DNA of 64,000 nt from positions 725,933 through 789,932 of the forward strand of contig JAIEMW010000004.1 of the NCBI GenBank assembly GCA_019751815.1, given 5' to 3'. The position numbers were made by a program, and so were the translations under genes. Below are positions 1-8,250 of the stretch, piece after piece. Within the stretch, counting starts at the first letter, position 1. Every line of letters starts with the position of its first letter. The notes under the pieces were generated by a model, which saw only the letters and a list, made by a program, of their open reading frames with translations, had not been told where the DNA came from and did not search any database. The DNA is from Cyanobacteriota bacterium. Lineage in GTDB: Bacteria > Cyanobacteriota > Vampirovibrionia > Vampirovibrionales > Vampirovibrionaceae.

Positions 1-348
1 CATCCACTCTGTCATCGCGGCGAGTTGCTGATCGCCCAGCGGAGAGACAAAACTGGGCCCGATCCGAACCACATCCAAAGGGGATACCATCAGCATCTGG
101 GATTTTTCACCGGTTTTTTCTGGCGGTAATAATATGAGAGGATGACGCCAAATGGTAACGGGGAGACCAATTTGGGTGAGCGTATCATGCCAGGCTTTAT
201 ACCCGGAAGGTTTTACATTAAATACCGTTGGGTTGGCTAATTGCTCCTGGACTGTTTCCCCCCGCTTCAGCAACAGCAAGCCCAATACGGCCAGTACGAT
301 ACAGAGCAAGCATGCGAAAAACAGAATCCAGAACTGCCGCGTACTCAT
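1..348 (-). CDS. DUF4350 membrane-anchored protein (3' end off the left edge)
   Basis: Only the first 116 codons lie in the window, and they stay open to the left edge. Residues about 6-27 are a hydrophobic membrane anchor (FWILFFACLL and onward). After it come a PSGYKAWHDTL segment and a short stretch ending in LLPPEKT, the arrangement seen at the start of DUF4350 proteins. Proteins of that family usually sit beside DUF4129, DUF58 and MoxR-type AAA ATPase genes, and their biochemical role is not established. The ATG overlaps the stop of the upstream DUF4129 gene as ATGA (345-348), so the two are probably translationally coupled. Family assignment is from pattern and context, since most of the protein is missing. 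Confidence 0.7.
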   Translation of the reverse strand, partial: MSTRQFWILFFACLLCIVLAVLGLLLLKRGETVQEQLANPTVFNVKPSGYKAWHDTLTQIGLPVTIWRHPLILLPPEKTGEKSQMLMVSPLDVVRIGPSFVSPLGDQQLAAMTEWM

Positions 349-1145
349 TCTGGGCTACTCGCTCTGCTTCTAAGGGCCACAGCCGCTTGTTCTGCGCTGA
401 CTGTCAAGCGGTTGTATTCAGCAAGAGATTCTTCGTAACGCGGACCCGATCCCAGAACCCCCCCGTAACGGACTTCTTCAAAGGGTCGGGCAATGGCGGC
501 AAATTGTGTTGCCAGTAAGGTATTTTCTTGGACGGCAAGCAAGCTCAAACGGGTTTGGTACTCAGCATTGGTTCGGTTGGTCTCAAAGGCAATCAGTTGG
601 TGCTCATCTAGTAAGCACAGCGTGGATAAAAATAGTTGGCGAATGGCACCAGAGAAGTCCTGAAGTGATGCCGCCTCACATGCTGCCTGAAAATGAAACC
701 TGGCACTGATCAGCAAACTGCCGTCTGCAGTTTCTTTCATCAACACAGCCGTCCCCAGATTTTTTCGCTGCGTACGCTGCCATCGCTGAAACAATTGATA
801 GCCAATGTAAATGACAAGTAAGCCCACCAGAACACCCAAAGCAATCGTGGCATAAGTCATCAGCTGGAGCAGTTGCTCTTGTGACGGTGCTCGGGTCCCC
901 TTTGGTAGAAACCCACCAAATTGCCTCAAAAAGCCTTCCAGTGCTCGGAGCGAAACCTGAAGGAAGTTATCCAATGCCTTTTGATAATAAGGAGAGAGTT
1001 GTTCGAGGAGGTTATCCAGCCAACTTTTTTGGTTGGGGGCTGGAAACTCGTTGGACTGTTGCAAACGAAGGAGCATGTCGTGAATATCGACAGGAGCATC
1101 TGGAATATAGGGCTGTGTTTGACTGGGCATTGAAAGACAGGCCAC
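345..1145 (-). CDS. DUF4129 domain membrane protein
   Basis: 266 residues. The N-terminal ~90 residues are hydrophilic and probably extracytoplasmic. One strong membrane segment follows at about 97-117 (ATIALGVLVGLLVIYIGYQL), then a cytoplasmic domain containing the DUF4129 pattern: a basic patch, an alanine-rich helix with DFSGAIRQLFLSTL, the NRTNAEYQTRL segment and PFEEVRYGG. DUF4129 is found alone or at the C-terminus of transglutaminase-like membrane proteins, next to MoxR/DUF58/DUF4350 genes. The function is unknown; a role in envelope protein maturation is only a guess. An internal ATG 15 bases downstream (MPSQTQ) is an alternative start. It is divergent from def, with under 100 bp between the two starts. 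Confidence 0.75.
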   Translation of the reverse strand: MACLSMPSQTQPYIPDAPVDIHDMLLRLQQSNEFPAPNQKSWLDNLLEQLSPYYQKALDNFLQVSLRALEGFLRQFGGFLPKGTRAPSQEQLLQLMTYATIALGVLVGLLVIYIGYQLFQRWQRTQRKNLGTAVLMKETADGSLLISARFHFQAACEAASLQDFSGAIRQLFLSTLCLLDEHQLIAFETNRTNAEYQTRLSLLAVQENTLLATQFAAIARPFEEVRYGGVLGSGPRYEESLAEYNRLTVSAEQAAVALRSRASSPE

Positions 1146-1242
1146 CAGCGTGAATTTTTAGGACATGAATCCATTTAAAATCGGTTATAATTTCCAGTAT
1201 AGACGAAGCAAAGACGAAATAAACCCAGAGGAAATCAGACCC

Positions 1243-1806
1243 GTGTCCGTACTCAAGGTCATCAATTATGGCGATGACGTGCTTCGCCAGCCCACAGAAA
1301 AAGTCCACAAGGTGTCGGCCAAAATTCAAAAGTTGGTCAACGATATGTTTGACACGATGTACGCCTACAACGGGGTCGGTTTGGCCGCCCCACAGGTGGG
1401 GGTGCTCAAGAAGATATTTGTTCTGGACTGCTCCACAGATGATGACCCGATGCCGCAAATGGTATTTATTAACCCGGTTATCATCAAAAAATCGGGCGCT
1501 ATACTCAGCCGAGAAGGTTGTCTCAGCTTTCCCAATGTGTTTACCGATGTGAAACGCTACGCTGATGTGACTGTCCGCTATATGGATATGAAAGGCAAGA
1601 TGCGGGAAATGACAGCAACAGAGGGTTCTCTGCTCTGTCGTGCTATCCAGCATGAGTACGATCACACCGAAGGGATTCTCTTCGTGGATCATGTGGTGGA
1701 CCGTTTTACGACCGATAATTTGCTCCACGAGAATCAACTGCCGCCAATCGACGCCAACCGGATTCTCAGCGAACCCGATCTCGATAACGTTCTCATGATG
1801 ATTTAG
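1243..1806 (+). CDS. def: peptide deformylase
   Basis: Removes the formyl group from the N-terminal methionine of new proteins, using a bound metal ion. All three family motifs are present: GVGLAAPQ at residues 44-51, EGCLS at 91-95 (metal-ligand Cys) and HEYDH at 137-141 (metal-ligand His residues and catalytic Glu). I chose the GTG start at 1243 because the protein then begins MSVLKVINYG as in family members, and AGAGGA lies about 10 bases upstream. An in-frame ATG at 1165 would add 26 unconserved residues. The 187-residue length is typical. It is followed 21 bases later by fmt, the enzyme that adds the formyl group to initiator tRNA, the classical def-fmt pairing. Confidence 0.96.
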   Translation: MSVLKVINYGDDVLRQPTEKVHKVSAKIQKLVNDMFDTMYAYNGVGLAAPQVGVLKKIFVLDCSTDDDPMPQMVFINPVIIKKSGAILSREGCLSFPNVFTDVKRYADVTVRYMDMKGKMREMTATEGSLLCRAIQHEYDHTEGILFVDHVVDRFTTDNLLHENQLPPIDANRILSEPDLDNVLMMI

Positions 1807-1827
1807 GGTGAGAATTGAGTCCTGGCA

Positions 1828-2826
1828 ATGACAGCACCCAAAATTCGCACCGTTTTTATGGGGACCCCCAGTTTTTCCGTACCAGCACTACAGGCTTTAC
1901 TGGGAGATCCTCGCTTTGACGTTTTGGGGGTGTTGACGCAACCAGACCGACCCTCCGGCAGAGGACAAAAGCGACAACCCTCTCCTGTGAAACAAACGGC
2001 TGAGCAGTCTGCATTGACTATTTGGCAGCCTGTTTCTTTGAGAAAAGATACGGAGTGTCTTGCTTGGATTCGATCTGTAACCCCTGATGTCTTTGTGACC
2101 ATTGCTTTTGGTCAAATTTTATCTCAAGAGGTCTTGGATATTCCTCGTCTGGGCACGGTCAATGTCCATGCCTCATTATTGCCGAGATGGCGCGGGGCCA
2201 ATCCAATCCAATGGGCCATTAAATCTGGAGATGCAACAACAGGGCTCACCACGATGCTAACCGATATTGGGGTGGATACTGGGGCGATGTTGCTTCGATG
2301 GGAAACCCCGATTCAGCCCGAAGACAGAGGCGACTCGCTGGCTCATCGACTGGCTCAGGCAGCAGGTCCCCTGTTGATAGACACACTCGTGGGGCTGTCT
2401 GCAGGCACAGTGTCTCCCCAGCCCCAGGATGCGTCGCTTGCAACCCATGCCCCCAAGGCAAAGAAAGAAGAGGCACTTCTCGACTGGCAGCAGCCTGCAA
2501 CAATACTGGCACAAATTATTCGAGCCCAACAGCCTTGGCCGGGAGCGGTTTTACCCTGGAGTGATGCCACACAGATTAAAATTCTGTCTGCCGTGGCCTT
2601 AAGTCCAGAACAGCAAGAAACACTGGCGTCCTTGAAGCAGCCTACGCTCCCAAAATCTCCCGGGGAGATATTGGGAGTGCTAAAAACGACAGACATTGCC
2701 GGAGTGTGTGTCCAAACAGGAGACGGTATTATTCTCTTAAGAGAGGTGCAACCACCCGGAAAGAAGGCAATGCCCGCCTTAGATTGGTTTCGGGGCTTAA
2801 ACACTGGCCATGAGATTTTGCGATGA
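1828..2826 (+). CDS. fmt: methionyl-tRNA formyltransferase
   Basis: Formylates Met-tRNA(fMet) with 10-formyltetrahydrofolate. The N-terminal Rossmann-like domain starts with VFMGTPSFSVPALQAL, has the substrate loop GRGQKRQPSPVKQ at about residues 45-57, and carries the family signature NVHASLLPRWRGANPIQ near residues 110-126, which includes the catalytic His of the HASLLP motif. The C-terminal ~120 residues form the tRNA-binding domain. The length of 332 is slightly above the usual ~315. It lies between def and rsmB in an apparent three-gene translation operon. Confidence 0.96.
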   Translation: MTAPKIRTVFMGTPSFSVPALQALLGDPRFDVLGVLTQPDRPSGRGQKRQPSPVKQTAEQSALTIWQPVSLRKDTECLAWIRSVTPDVFVTIAFGQILSQEVLDIPRLGTVNVHASLLPRWRGANPIQWAIKSGDATTGLTTMLTDIGVDTGAMLLRWETPIQPEDRGDSLAHRLAQAAGPLLIDTLVGLSAGTVSPQPQDASLATHAPKAKKEEALLDWQQPATILAQIIRAQQPWPGAVLPWSDATQIKILSAVALSPEQQETLASLKQPTLPKSPGEILGVLKTTDIAGVCVQTGDGIILLREVQPPGKKAMPALDWFRGLNTGHEILR

Positions 2827-2839
2827 GAGAGTTACACAC

Positions 2840-4204
2840 GTGAGAGAGTTGCATATTCGCTGCGATACCCCAAGGCATGCAGCCTTTGAGGTCTTGAATC
2901 AATTAGACCATGCTTTCTCTCACCGTGGAGACGGTCTGGGTGCTATCCGCCGGCTGAATGTTCACCAATTGATGGGGTCGCTTTGGGTCCGAGGCACCGC
3001 CGCGGGATGGTCGGATCAAGACCGGGTCTTGTTTCACCAGATTTGTGATGGGGTGGTCCGCTTTTGGCACCCGCTCAACTGGATTTTGGATGTGATGAGT
3101 CATCATCCCCTTGATAAACTTCAGCCAGAGGTGCGGACATTGACACGAATGGGCCTGTACCAGTTGTATTACTTAAACCGGGTGCCAGACTACGCCGCAG
3201 TGGATACCACGATGAAAGTGGCGATGGATTTTAATCTCACCTCTCCAGCCAGAAGTTTTATCCATGGGGTTTTACGTCGTTTTCAAGGACAGGAAGAATC
3301 GCACCGCTTCCCTTGGCCAGATTCAAAGTCTGAAGAATCTGTGATGATCAAGACAGGGTGGCCTGTCTGGCTATTAAAATACTGTGAAACAATTTACGGG
3401 GTGGAGAATACCCATGCCATGGCGATGGCGTCTGTCTCTCCGCCGCCGATGTCGGTTCGGGTTAATCTGTTGTGCCGCAGTATCGATGAATATAAACTGC
3501 TGTTAGATGGGGAAAAGATTGAATATAAACAGCCGGACCCAGAGACCCTACCAGAGGTGTTGATTCTCAAAAATTACAGCGGTCCTGTGGTCAACCTCCC
3601 TGGTTTCCCGGATGGTTGTGTCTATATTCAAGATGTGAATTCCGCGTGGGTTTCTGCGGTTGTGAATCCCCAGTCCCAAGAACGGATTCTCGATTTTTGT
3701 GCCGCTCCTGGGTCTAAAACCACTCATATGGCAGCCAAAATGATGAATCAAGGTGAGATTGTAGCCTATGAAGTCGTGCATGATCGCCGCCAGCACCTGG
3801 AAGAAAATATTGAACGTCTCCGGATTGCCAATATAACGATTCCCCATACAGAGCCTTCTGTGGAAAGCTGGGGACTGTTTGATGCCGTTTTGGTGGATGC
3901 CCCGTGTACGGGCCTGGGGACAGTCAGAAAAAATCCAGATATCTTACTGAAACTCTCTCAGACGGAGTTTTACCGGATGCATGCTGAACAAGTAGATATT
4001 CTTGAGCAGGCTTCTGCCTTTGTCCGCCCTGGAGGCCGGCTTATCTACAGTACGTGTAGTCTGTCTCCAGAAGAAAATCAGAAGACAACGCAGGCCTTTC
4101 TAGAATGTCACCCTGAGGAATACCGTCTTGCCTTTGAAGAACAGCGACTGATTACCGCTGAGCAAGACGGGTTTTATATTGCAGTGCTGCCAAAAGCAGA
4201 GTAG
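2840..4204 (+). CDS. rsmB: 16S rRNA (cytosine-967-C5)-methyltransferase RsmB
   Basis: Two-domain rRNA m5C methyltransferase. The N-terminal ~150 residues are NusB-like and helical. The C-terminal SAM-dependent domain has FCAAPGSKTTHMA (SAM binding), DAPCTGLGTVRKNPDI with the Cys that releases product, and IYSTCSLSPEEN with the catalytic Cys. I prefer the GTG at 2840 (protein starting MRELHIRCDTPRHAAFEVL, close to family N-termini). An in-frame ATG at 2810 would overlap the end of fmt by 17 bases. It ends 11 bases before the convergent yidC stop. Confidence 0.93.
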   Translation: MRELHIRCDTPRHAAFEVLNQLDHAFSHRGDGLGAIRRLNVHQLMGSLWVRGTAAGWSDQDRVLFHQICDGVVRFWHPLNWILDVMSHHPLDKLQPEVRTLTRMGLYQLYYLNRVPDYAAVDTTMKVAMDFNLTSPARSFIHGVLRRFQGQEESHRFPWPDSKSEESVMIKTGWPVWLLKYCETIYGVENTHAMAMASVSPPPMSVRVNLLCRSIDEYKLLLDGEKIEYKQPDPETLPEVLILKNYSGPVVNLPGFPDGCVYIQDVNSAWVSAVVNPQSQERILDFCAAPGSKTTHMAAKMMNQGEIVAYEVVHDRRQHLEENIERLRIANITIPHTEPSVESWGLFDAVLVDAPCTGLGTVRKNPDILLKLSQTEFYRMHAEQVDILEQASAFVRPGGRLIYSTCSLSPEENQKTTQAFLECHPEEYRLAFEEQRLITAEQDGFYIAVLPKAE

Positions 4205-4215
4205 CGAAAAAGCAG

Positions 4216-5298
4216 CTATTGCTTGGAGATAATATCAACCACCTGTTGATCAGGTCGCTGATCCGGTTTATTACTGCTTTTTTTATGCTCTGACCAGAAG
4301 ACCCACGCCGTTTGAATAAACATCAAGACCATGGTGAGCACCAAGTAGAGCATCACACCGGCTGGAATGGGGATAAAGAAGATCATCACCACAAAGACCA
4401 GAGGCATCAGTTTCATCATCTGGGCCTGTGAGTTATTCCCGTCAGCAGCAGCTGGAGGCGGACTGACACGTTGCATCAGCTGCTGATATAAAAAGGAGAT
4501 GATAGCGTAGATAATCAGCAGTATAAGCGTGTCTTGATGAAATTGGTTTTTACCAATAGCACTGGGAAACGAGGCTGTAAGCCTGCCAGGGGCTGGAGTA
4601 AAGCTAACGTTTTCAATTTCACGGGTGCCCTGATTGATAATAGGAACCTCTGCTTTTTCAATGAGCGTCTCGTAATCGGGAGAGAAACCCAACTCTTGGA
4701 TGCTGAGATCAAACGTGATGGGGCTGCCCGGTATCAAAGGAGTAGGACGCGTCGTGAGGACTTTATTGACATCCCCAATATGCTGCTCAATCACTTGATG
4801 GTTCTTTTTAAGGGTAATCACAGCAGTTTTACCCGTAGAAAATTTGTCTTCTTTGATGATGTCGAAAGTCCCGTTCATTGGTTCCCCGCCATGACTTTGC
4901 ATGGTGTGGTAGAGCCTGTCAATAAAGAGGAAATGCTCACTGCCAGAGAGTGCCAGAAATTCCGGGCTACTCAGTGCCCCGTAGAGTCCAATAAAAATAG
5001 GGATCTGAACCAAAATAGGGAGACAGCCCGCAAAGGGATTAAATTGATGCTCTTGATAGAACTGCATCATGGCAGCCTGCATTTTTTGGGGGTTATCCTT
5101 GTGCTGGTCCTGGAGTTTTTTGAGCTTGGGTTGCAGCTCTTGCATTTTTTTCATAGAGCGGGTTTGCGATGAGTTGAGAGGCCACAAGAGCACTCGCAGT
5201 AGGATGGTAATCGCAATAATCGCTAAGGCGTAGCTTCCCAGTTGGGCGTGCAAAAGTTTTAGAATTTCCAACATAGCTTGGTTGATGATATCAAACAC
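4216..5298 (-). CDS. yidC: YidC/Oxa1/Alb3 membrane protein insertase with large loop insert
   Basis: Inserts proteins into the inner membrane alone or with SecYEG. The first helix (about residues 22-41) carries the conserved groove Arg in TILLRVLLWPL, followed by the cytoplasmic coiled region (SMKKMQELQPKLKKLQ), a second helix with GCLPILVQIPIFIGLYGALS, and the later helices at about 257-277 and 297-333. The large periplasmic P1 domain of proteobacterial YidC is absent. Instead about 130 residues (126-256) are inserted in the normally short loop between the second and third conserved helices; cyanobacterial YidC proteins, as I recall them, carry an insert at the same place. The GTG start at 5298 has AAGGAG about 12 bases upstream. 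It ends the rpmH-rnpA-yidD-yidC operon. Confidence 0.95.
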   Translation of the reverse strand: MFDIINQAMLEILKLLHAQLGSYALAIIAITILLRVLLWPLNSSQTRSMKKMQELQPKLKKLQDQHKDNPQKMQAAMMQFYQEHQFNPFAGCLPILVQIPIFIGLYGALSSPEFLALSGSEHFLFIDRLYHTMQSHGGEPMNGTFDIIKEDKFSTGKTAVITLKKNHQVIEQHIGDVNKVLTTRPTPLIPGSPITFDLSIQELGFSPDYETLIEKAEVPIINQGTREIENVSFTPAPGRLTASFPSAIGKNQFHQDTLILLIIYAIISFLYQQLMQRVSPPPAAADGNNSQAQMMKLMPLVFVVMIFFIPIPAGVMLYLVLTMVLMFIQTAWVFWSEHKKSSNKPDQRPDQQVVDIISKQ

Positions 5299-5313
5299 GT
5301 CAGGGGCAACTCC

Positions 5314-5616
5314 TTATTTCGAGAAGACGATGTGAGGGGGGGGATCGGGAACTGGGTCAAGACCGCCGGGGGAAAAGGGGTGACATCTTAAGATCCTGGT
5401 GGCTCCTAGCCATCCACCAACTACCAGTCCATGGGATTGAAGGGCTCCGGCCACATAATGAGAACAACTGGGGTGGTAGCGGCATACTTTCGGGAGCCAT
5501 CCGGTGCTCACTTGATATACCTTGATAAGCCCAAGGCCGAAAGCAAGAACACTATCACGAAGACGGTGGATACAGAATAAGATGAAAGGGATGGGTGGCA
5601 TCAGATATAAAACCAT
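5314..5616 (-). CDS. yidD: membrane protein insertion efficiency factor YidD
   Basis: Small membrane-associated protein that assists YidC-dependent insertion. The core is the family signature [19 protein letters not shown] at about residues 46-64, followed by [19 protein letters not shown] and DPVPDPP. All the conserved Cys and Pro residues are present. At 100 residues it is slightly longer than the usual ~70-85, owing to a hydrophobic N-terminus ([13 protein letters not shown]). It lies 9 bases after rnpA and 15 bases before yidC, the conserved order in most bacteria. Confidence 0.95.
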   Translation of the reverse strand: MVLYLMPPIPFILFCIHRLRDSVLAFGLGLIKVYQVSTGWLPKVCRYHPSCSHYVAGALQSHGLVVGGWLGATRILRCHPFSPGGLDPVPDPPPHIVFSK

Positions 5617-5625
5617 AAAACAGGA

Positions 5626-5973
5626 CTAACTCGGGGTTTGCAGTACTTTGGCCATTTGTTGAAATGCGCTATTCAGTGCTTCAAAAGACCAGTTGGCGGC
5701 TGCTTGGCGGGCAATAATGACGGTTGTTTGCCAGTGAGCTGAGGGTAACAAATAGGCCCGGCTCAGTGCTCTCAAGCGCCGTTTGATTTTATTTCGACGG
5801 GTGGCCCTTTTCTCAACTTTTTTACTGACAATAAAGCCAATTCTCACCGCAGCTTGGGGTGATTTTGCGGGCAGGGCATACACCACAAAAGCCGGACAGC
5901 TAAACAAACGTTGTTCTGCCAAGGTCTGCTCAAAAAGCAAAGCTGATTTGAGTCGGTGGCGTTGAGCAAGCAC
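5626..5973 (-). CDS. rnpA: ribonuclease P protein component
   Basis: Protein subunit of RNase P, which binds the pre-tRNA 5' leader and supports the catalytic RNA. The sequence has the typical N-terminal RLKSALLFEQ segment, the RIGFIVSKKVEKRATRR region and the RNR signature in RRNKIKRRLRALSR (about residues 60-72). The start codon is GTG at 5973. The 115-residue length is typical. It follows rpmH by 49 bases and precedes yidD by 9, as in most bacterial origin regions. Confidence 0.95.
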   Translation of the reverse strand: MLAQRHRLKSALLFEQTLAEQRLFSCPAFVVYALPAKSPQAAVRIGFIVSKKVEKRATRRNKIKRRLRALSRAYLLPSAHWQTTVIIARQAAANWSFEALNSAFQQMAKVLQTPS

Positions 5974-6022
5974 GGAAGTCAGTAATTTCTAGCGTCTACA
6001 AATTCTTGCTACTAGCAAAAAA

Positions 6023-6163
6023 TTAGAGGCTGATCGCTATTTGATGTCTGCCTTTGGCACGACGACGGCTGAGAGTTTTGCGTCCGCCAACTGTCTTCAT
6101 CCGGGTACGGAACCCGCTGACACGTTGTCGTTTTCTCTTGGTGCCTTCTAATGTGCGTTTCAT
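6023..6163 (-). CDS. rpmH: 50S ribosomal protein L34
   Basis: A 46-codon, strongly basic gene. It reads [20 protein letters not shown] then [20 protein letters not shown], matching the bL34 pattern (KRTxxx, GFRxRMxTxxGRxxLxxRRAKGR). The N-terminus ([14 protein letters not shown]) is close to the L34 variant common in cyanobacteria. An AGGAG lies about 12 bases upstream of the ATG. It is the first gene of the minus-strand operon that faces dnaA. Confidence 0.97.
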   Translation of the reverse strand: MKRTLEGTKRKRQRVSGFRTRMKTVGGRKTLSRRRAKGRHQIAISL

Positions 6164-6647
6164 GTTGGAAAATCGCTCCTGATTGGGGTTTTCATTGAGA
6201 ACCCTGGTGATGATGCTATAGCTATGCGGGAATCACACCTATATATATCTGGGCTCGTTATTTTCCCAAAGACTGACATGAGATGCAAGTGGTATTTCAT
6301 TGTTCGGATTTGTAAAAAAAGTGCAAAAAAAATTAATGTAAAACCTTTGAAATGCAATGCATGCTTTTTCCTGACCCTATGTTATTCTCAATTTCTCAAC
6401 CCCGATAGAGAGTTCTTGTCTCCCACGGTGTGTTCTTCAGTCGGTATCTTTGGTGTCCGTGACGTGTGTCATGGTAATCTTCTGTTGCTTATACCGGCAT
6501 TTATCCAGAGGCAAGCTCCAGAAGAGTAGTACTTGAGTCTAGGGGTTTTCGTCGATTTGGTCGTTTTTAAACGCTCTCTAAACCCAACAGGGTTTGTATT
6601 GCCCTGTTATTTTTTTGGATTTTTATTTTGTTTAGTTTGAGAAGCCC
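6164..6647 (+). other. rpmH-dnaA spacer, candidate replication origin and divergent promoters
   Basis: This 484-bp stretch separates the divergent rpmH and dnaA genes and holds no convincing gene. It has AT-rich tracts at about 6300-6350 and 6580-6640, and one DnaA-box-like 9-mer, TTATCCAGA at 6501-6509, one base off the consensus TTATCCACA. Many bacteria carry oriC next to dnaA in this gene neighbourhood, so an origin is possible. I do not see the expected cluster of perfect boxes, which keeps the call weak. It must in any case contain promoters for both flanking operons. Confidence 0.3.
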
Positions 6648-8228
6648 ATGCCTGTTGAAATGACACGAAATCCTTCTTCCAGCAATCAATCAGCTAATAA
6701 TCCGGCAGTCAATAATCTGGGTGACCCTTCTCAGCCCCGTCAGCCTCTTATGACATGGGTTTCCGTGAGTAGGACTCATGGCGTGCTCGATACTGAGCAG
6801 GCTTGGACACAGCTGTGCGATCGTTTGGCACTGGTGTTGAGTGTCCCCCAATTTAAAACCTGGATAGCCCCGCTAAGATGTATAGATTGGTCATCTGAAT
6901 GTTTGACACTTCAGGCAGAAAGCTCTTTTTCTCGTGATTGGGTCTTGAAAAATTACCAGACAGTTATTTTAGCAGAAGCCAAAGCCTTAACAGACACGTT
7001 TTTACGAGAGATTACGCGTTTGGAAATTACAGTATCCAGCGAAAAACCCAGCGAAAGTCTCTCTGTCTTAGAGAATGAGACTGTTTCTGTAGAGACCTCA
7101 GGCCCCCTCAGCCGTGTGCCTGATTTTGTGCCCGATCTTATCTCTGATTCTTTACAACCTGTTAATCCCTCTCAGTCTTCATGTTGGACCCCGCGATCGG
7201 CCAAAAGTCAGCTTAATCCACGCTACACATTTGAACATTGTGTTGTGGGTCAGCATAACCGGTTTTGTCATGCGGCTGCGCTTGCGGTTGCAGAAGCCCC
7301 GGCCCAAAACTACAATCCATTTTTTATTTATGGGGGTGTTGGCCTGGGAAAAACACACCTGATGCAAGCCATTGGTCATTATATCCTGCGGCACCGACCC
7401 AATTGTTCGGTTCGGTATGTCACTGCAGAGCAATTTACCAATGATTTAATCCAAGCCATTGGTAAAAAGGCACTCCCACCCTTTCGTGAACGCTACCGTG
7501 ATGCGGATGTCCTGATTATTGACGATGTTCAATTTCTTGAAGGCAAAGAACGCACCCAAGAAGAGATGTTCCATACCTTCAATACATTGCATCAGGCGGG
7601 AAAGCAAATTATTCTCTCCAGTGACCGCTCTCCCTCCCTGTTGATGGGCTTAGAAGACCGCCTGAAAAGTCGCTTTGCCTGGGGATTAATTGCCGATATC
7701 CAGGCCCCAGATTTAGAGACCCGAGTGGCTATTTTAAAAGGCAAGGCAGAAAGAGATAAACTCAACGTCCCAAACCCAGTGCTGCACTTTGTTGCCGAGA
7801 TGCATCCCAGTAATGTTCGAGAATTAGAAGGGGCGCTCAATAAAGTAGCTGCCTTTAGTATGCTCACTGGGGTTCCTTTGGATGTGGCAACAGCACAACA
7901 AGTCCTGGGCATGAGAGTCGATCCCAAACAACTCTCTTACGAATCCTTAATAACGGGTGTGGCCCGCTATTTTCATCTCACATGGGCTGATTTAACCGGC
8001 CCATCTCGTTCCAAAGACGTGTCTTACGCCCGGCAAGTGGCAATTTATATCTTGCGTACACTGACAGAAGCCAGCTTTCCCAAAATTGGTGAGATGTTGG
8101 GCGGTCGGAAACACACCACCATCTTGTACGCCTATGAAAAAATTAGAGAAGAAATGCTGCTCAAGCCCACCTTACAAACCCAGATTCAAGAGTTGACCGT
8201 GAGAATTCGCCAAGGTCACCTGGGTTAA
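6648..8228 (+). CDS. dnaA: chromosomal replication initiator protein DnaA
   Basis: AAA+ initiator of chromosome replication. Domain I is at about residues 40-110 (AWTQLCDRLALVLSVPQFKTW), and a long low-complexity domain II follows to about 195. Domain III has Walker A GGVGLGKT near 229-236 and Walker B VLIIDDVQF near 288. Domain IV has the DNA-binding helix-turn-helix and signature GGRKHTTILYAYEKI near 485. The length of 526 exceeds the usual ~450 because of the N-terminal extension and domain II. A later start at MTWVSVSRTHG (about residue 35) is possible, since no strong ribosome binding site marks 6648. Confidence 0.97.
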   Translation: MPVEMTRNPSSSNQSANNPAVNNLGDPSQPRQPLMTWVSVSRTHGVLDTEQAWTQLCDRLALVLSVPQFKTWIAPLRCIDWSSECLTLQAESSFSRDWVLKNYQTVILAEAKALTDTFLREITRLEITVSSEKPSESLSVLENETVSVETSGPLSRVPDFVPDLISDSLQPVNPSQSSCWTPRSAKSQLNPRYTFEHCVVGQHNRFCHAAALAVAEAPAQNYNPFFIYGGVGLGKTHLMQAIGHYILRHRPNCSVRYVTAEQFTNDLIQAIGKKALPPFRERYRDADVLIIDDVQFLEGKERTQEEMFHTFNTLHQAGKQIILSSDRSPSLLMGLEDRLKSRFAWGLIADIQAPDLETRVAILKGKAERDKLNVPNPVLHFVAEMHPSNVRELEGALNKVAAFSMLTGVPLDVATAQQVLGMRVDPKQLSYESLITGVARYFHLTWADLTGPSRSKDVSYARQVAIYILRTLTEASFPKIGEMLGGRKHTTILYAYEKIREEMLLKPTLQTQIQELTVRIRQGHLG

Positions 8229-8250
8229 AACACCTTATTGCGTGTGTTTT
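8227..8250. terminator. weak AT-rich bidirectional hairpin between dnaA and the PLP enzyme
   Basis: AAAACAC (8227-8233) pairs with GTGTTTT (8244-8250) in the 22-bp gap between two convergent genes. The T-rich right arm could serve as a U-tract on the plus strand. The stem is AT-rich, so efficiency would be modest. Confidence 0.4.

Noticed and set aside
1012-1737. Long minus-strand open frame (241 codons) opposite def
   Set aside because: It lies antisense to a complete peptide deformylase with all motifs, and its translation shows no domain or good start.
4534-5172. Plus-strand open frame of 212 codons opposite yidC
   Set aside because: Antisense shadow of a well-supported gene; no ribosome binding site or recognisable domain.
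6224-6529. Open frame of 101 codons in the rpmH-dnaA spacer
   Set aside because: AT-rich stretch with erratic composition and scattered Cys, no ribosome binding site; it fits a non-coding origin/promoter region better.
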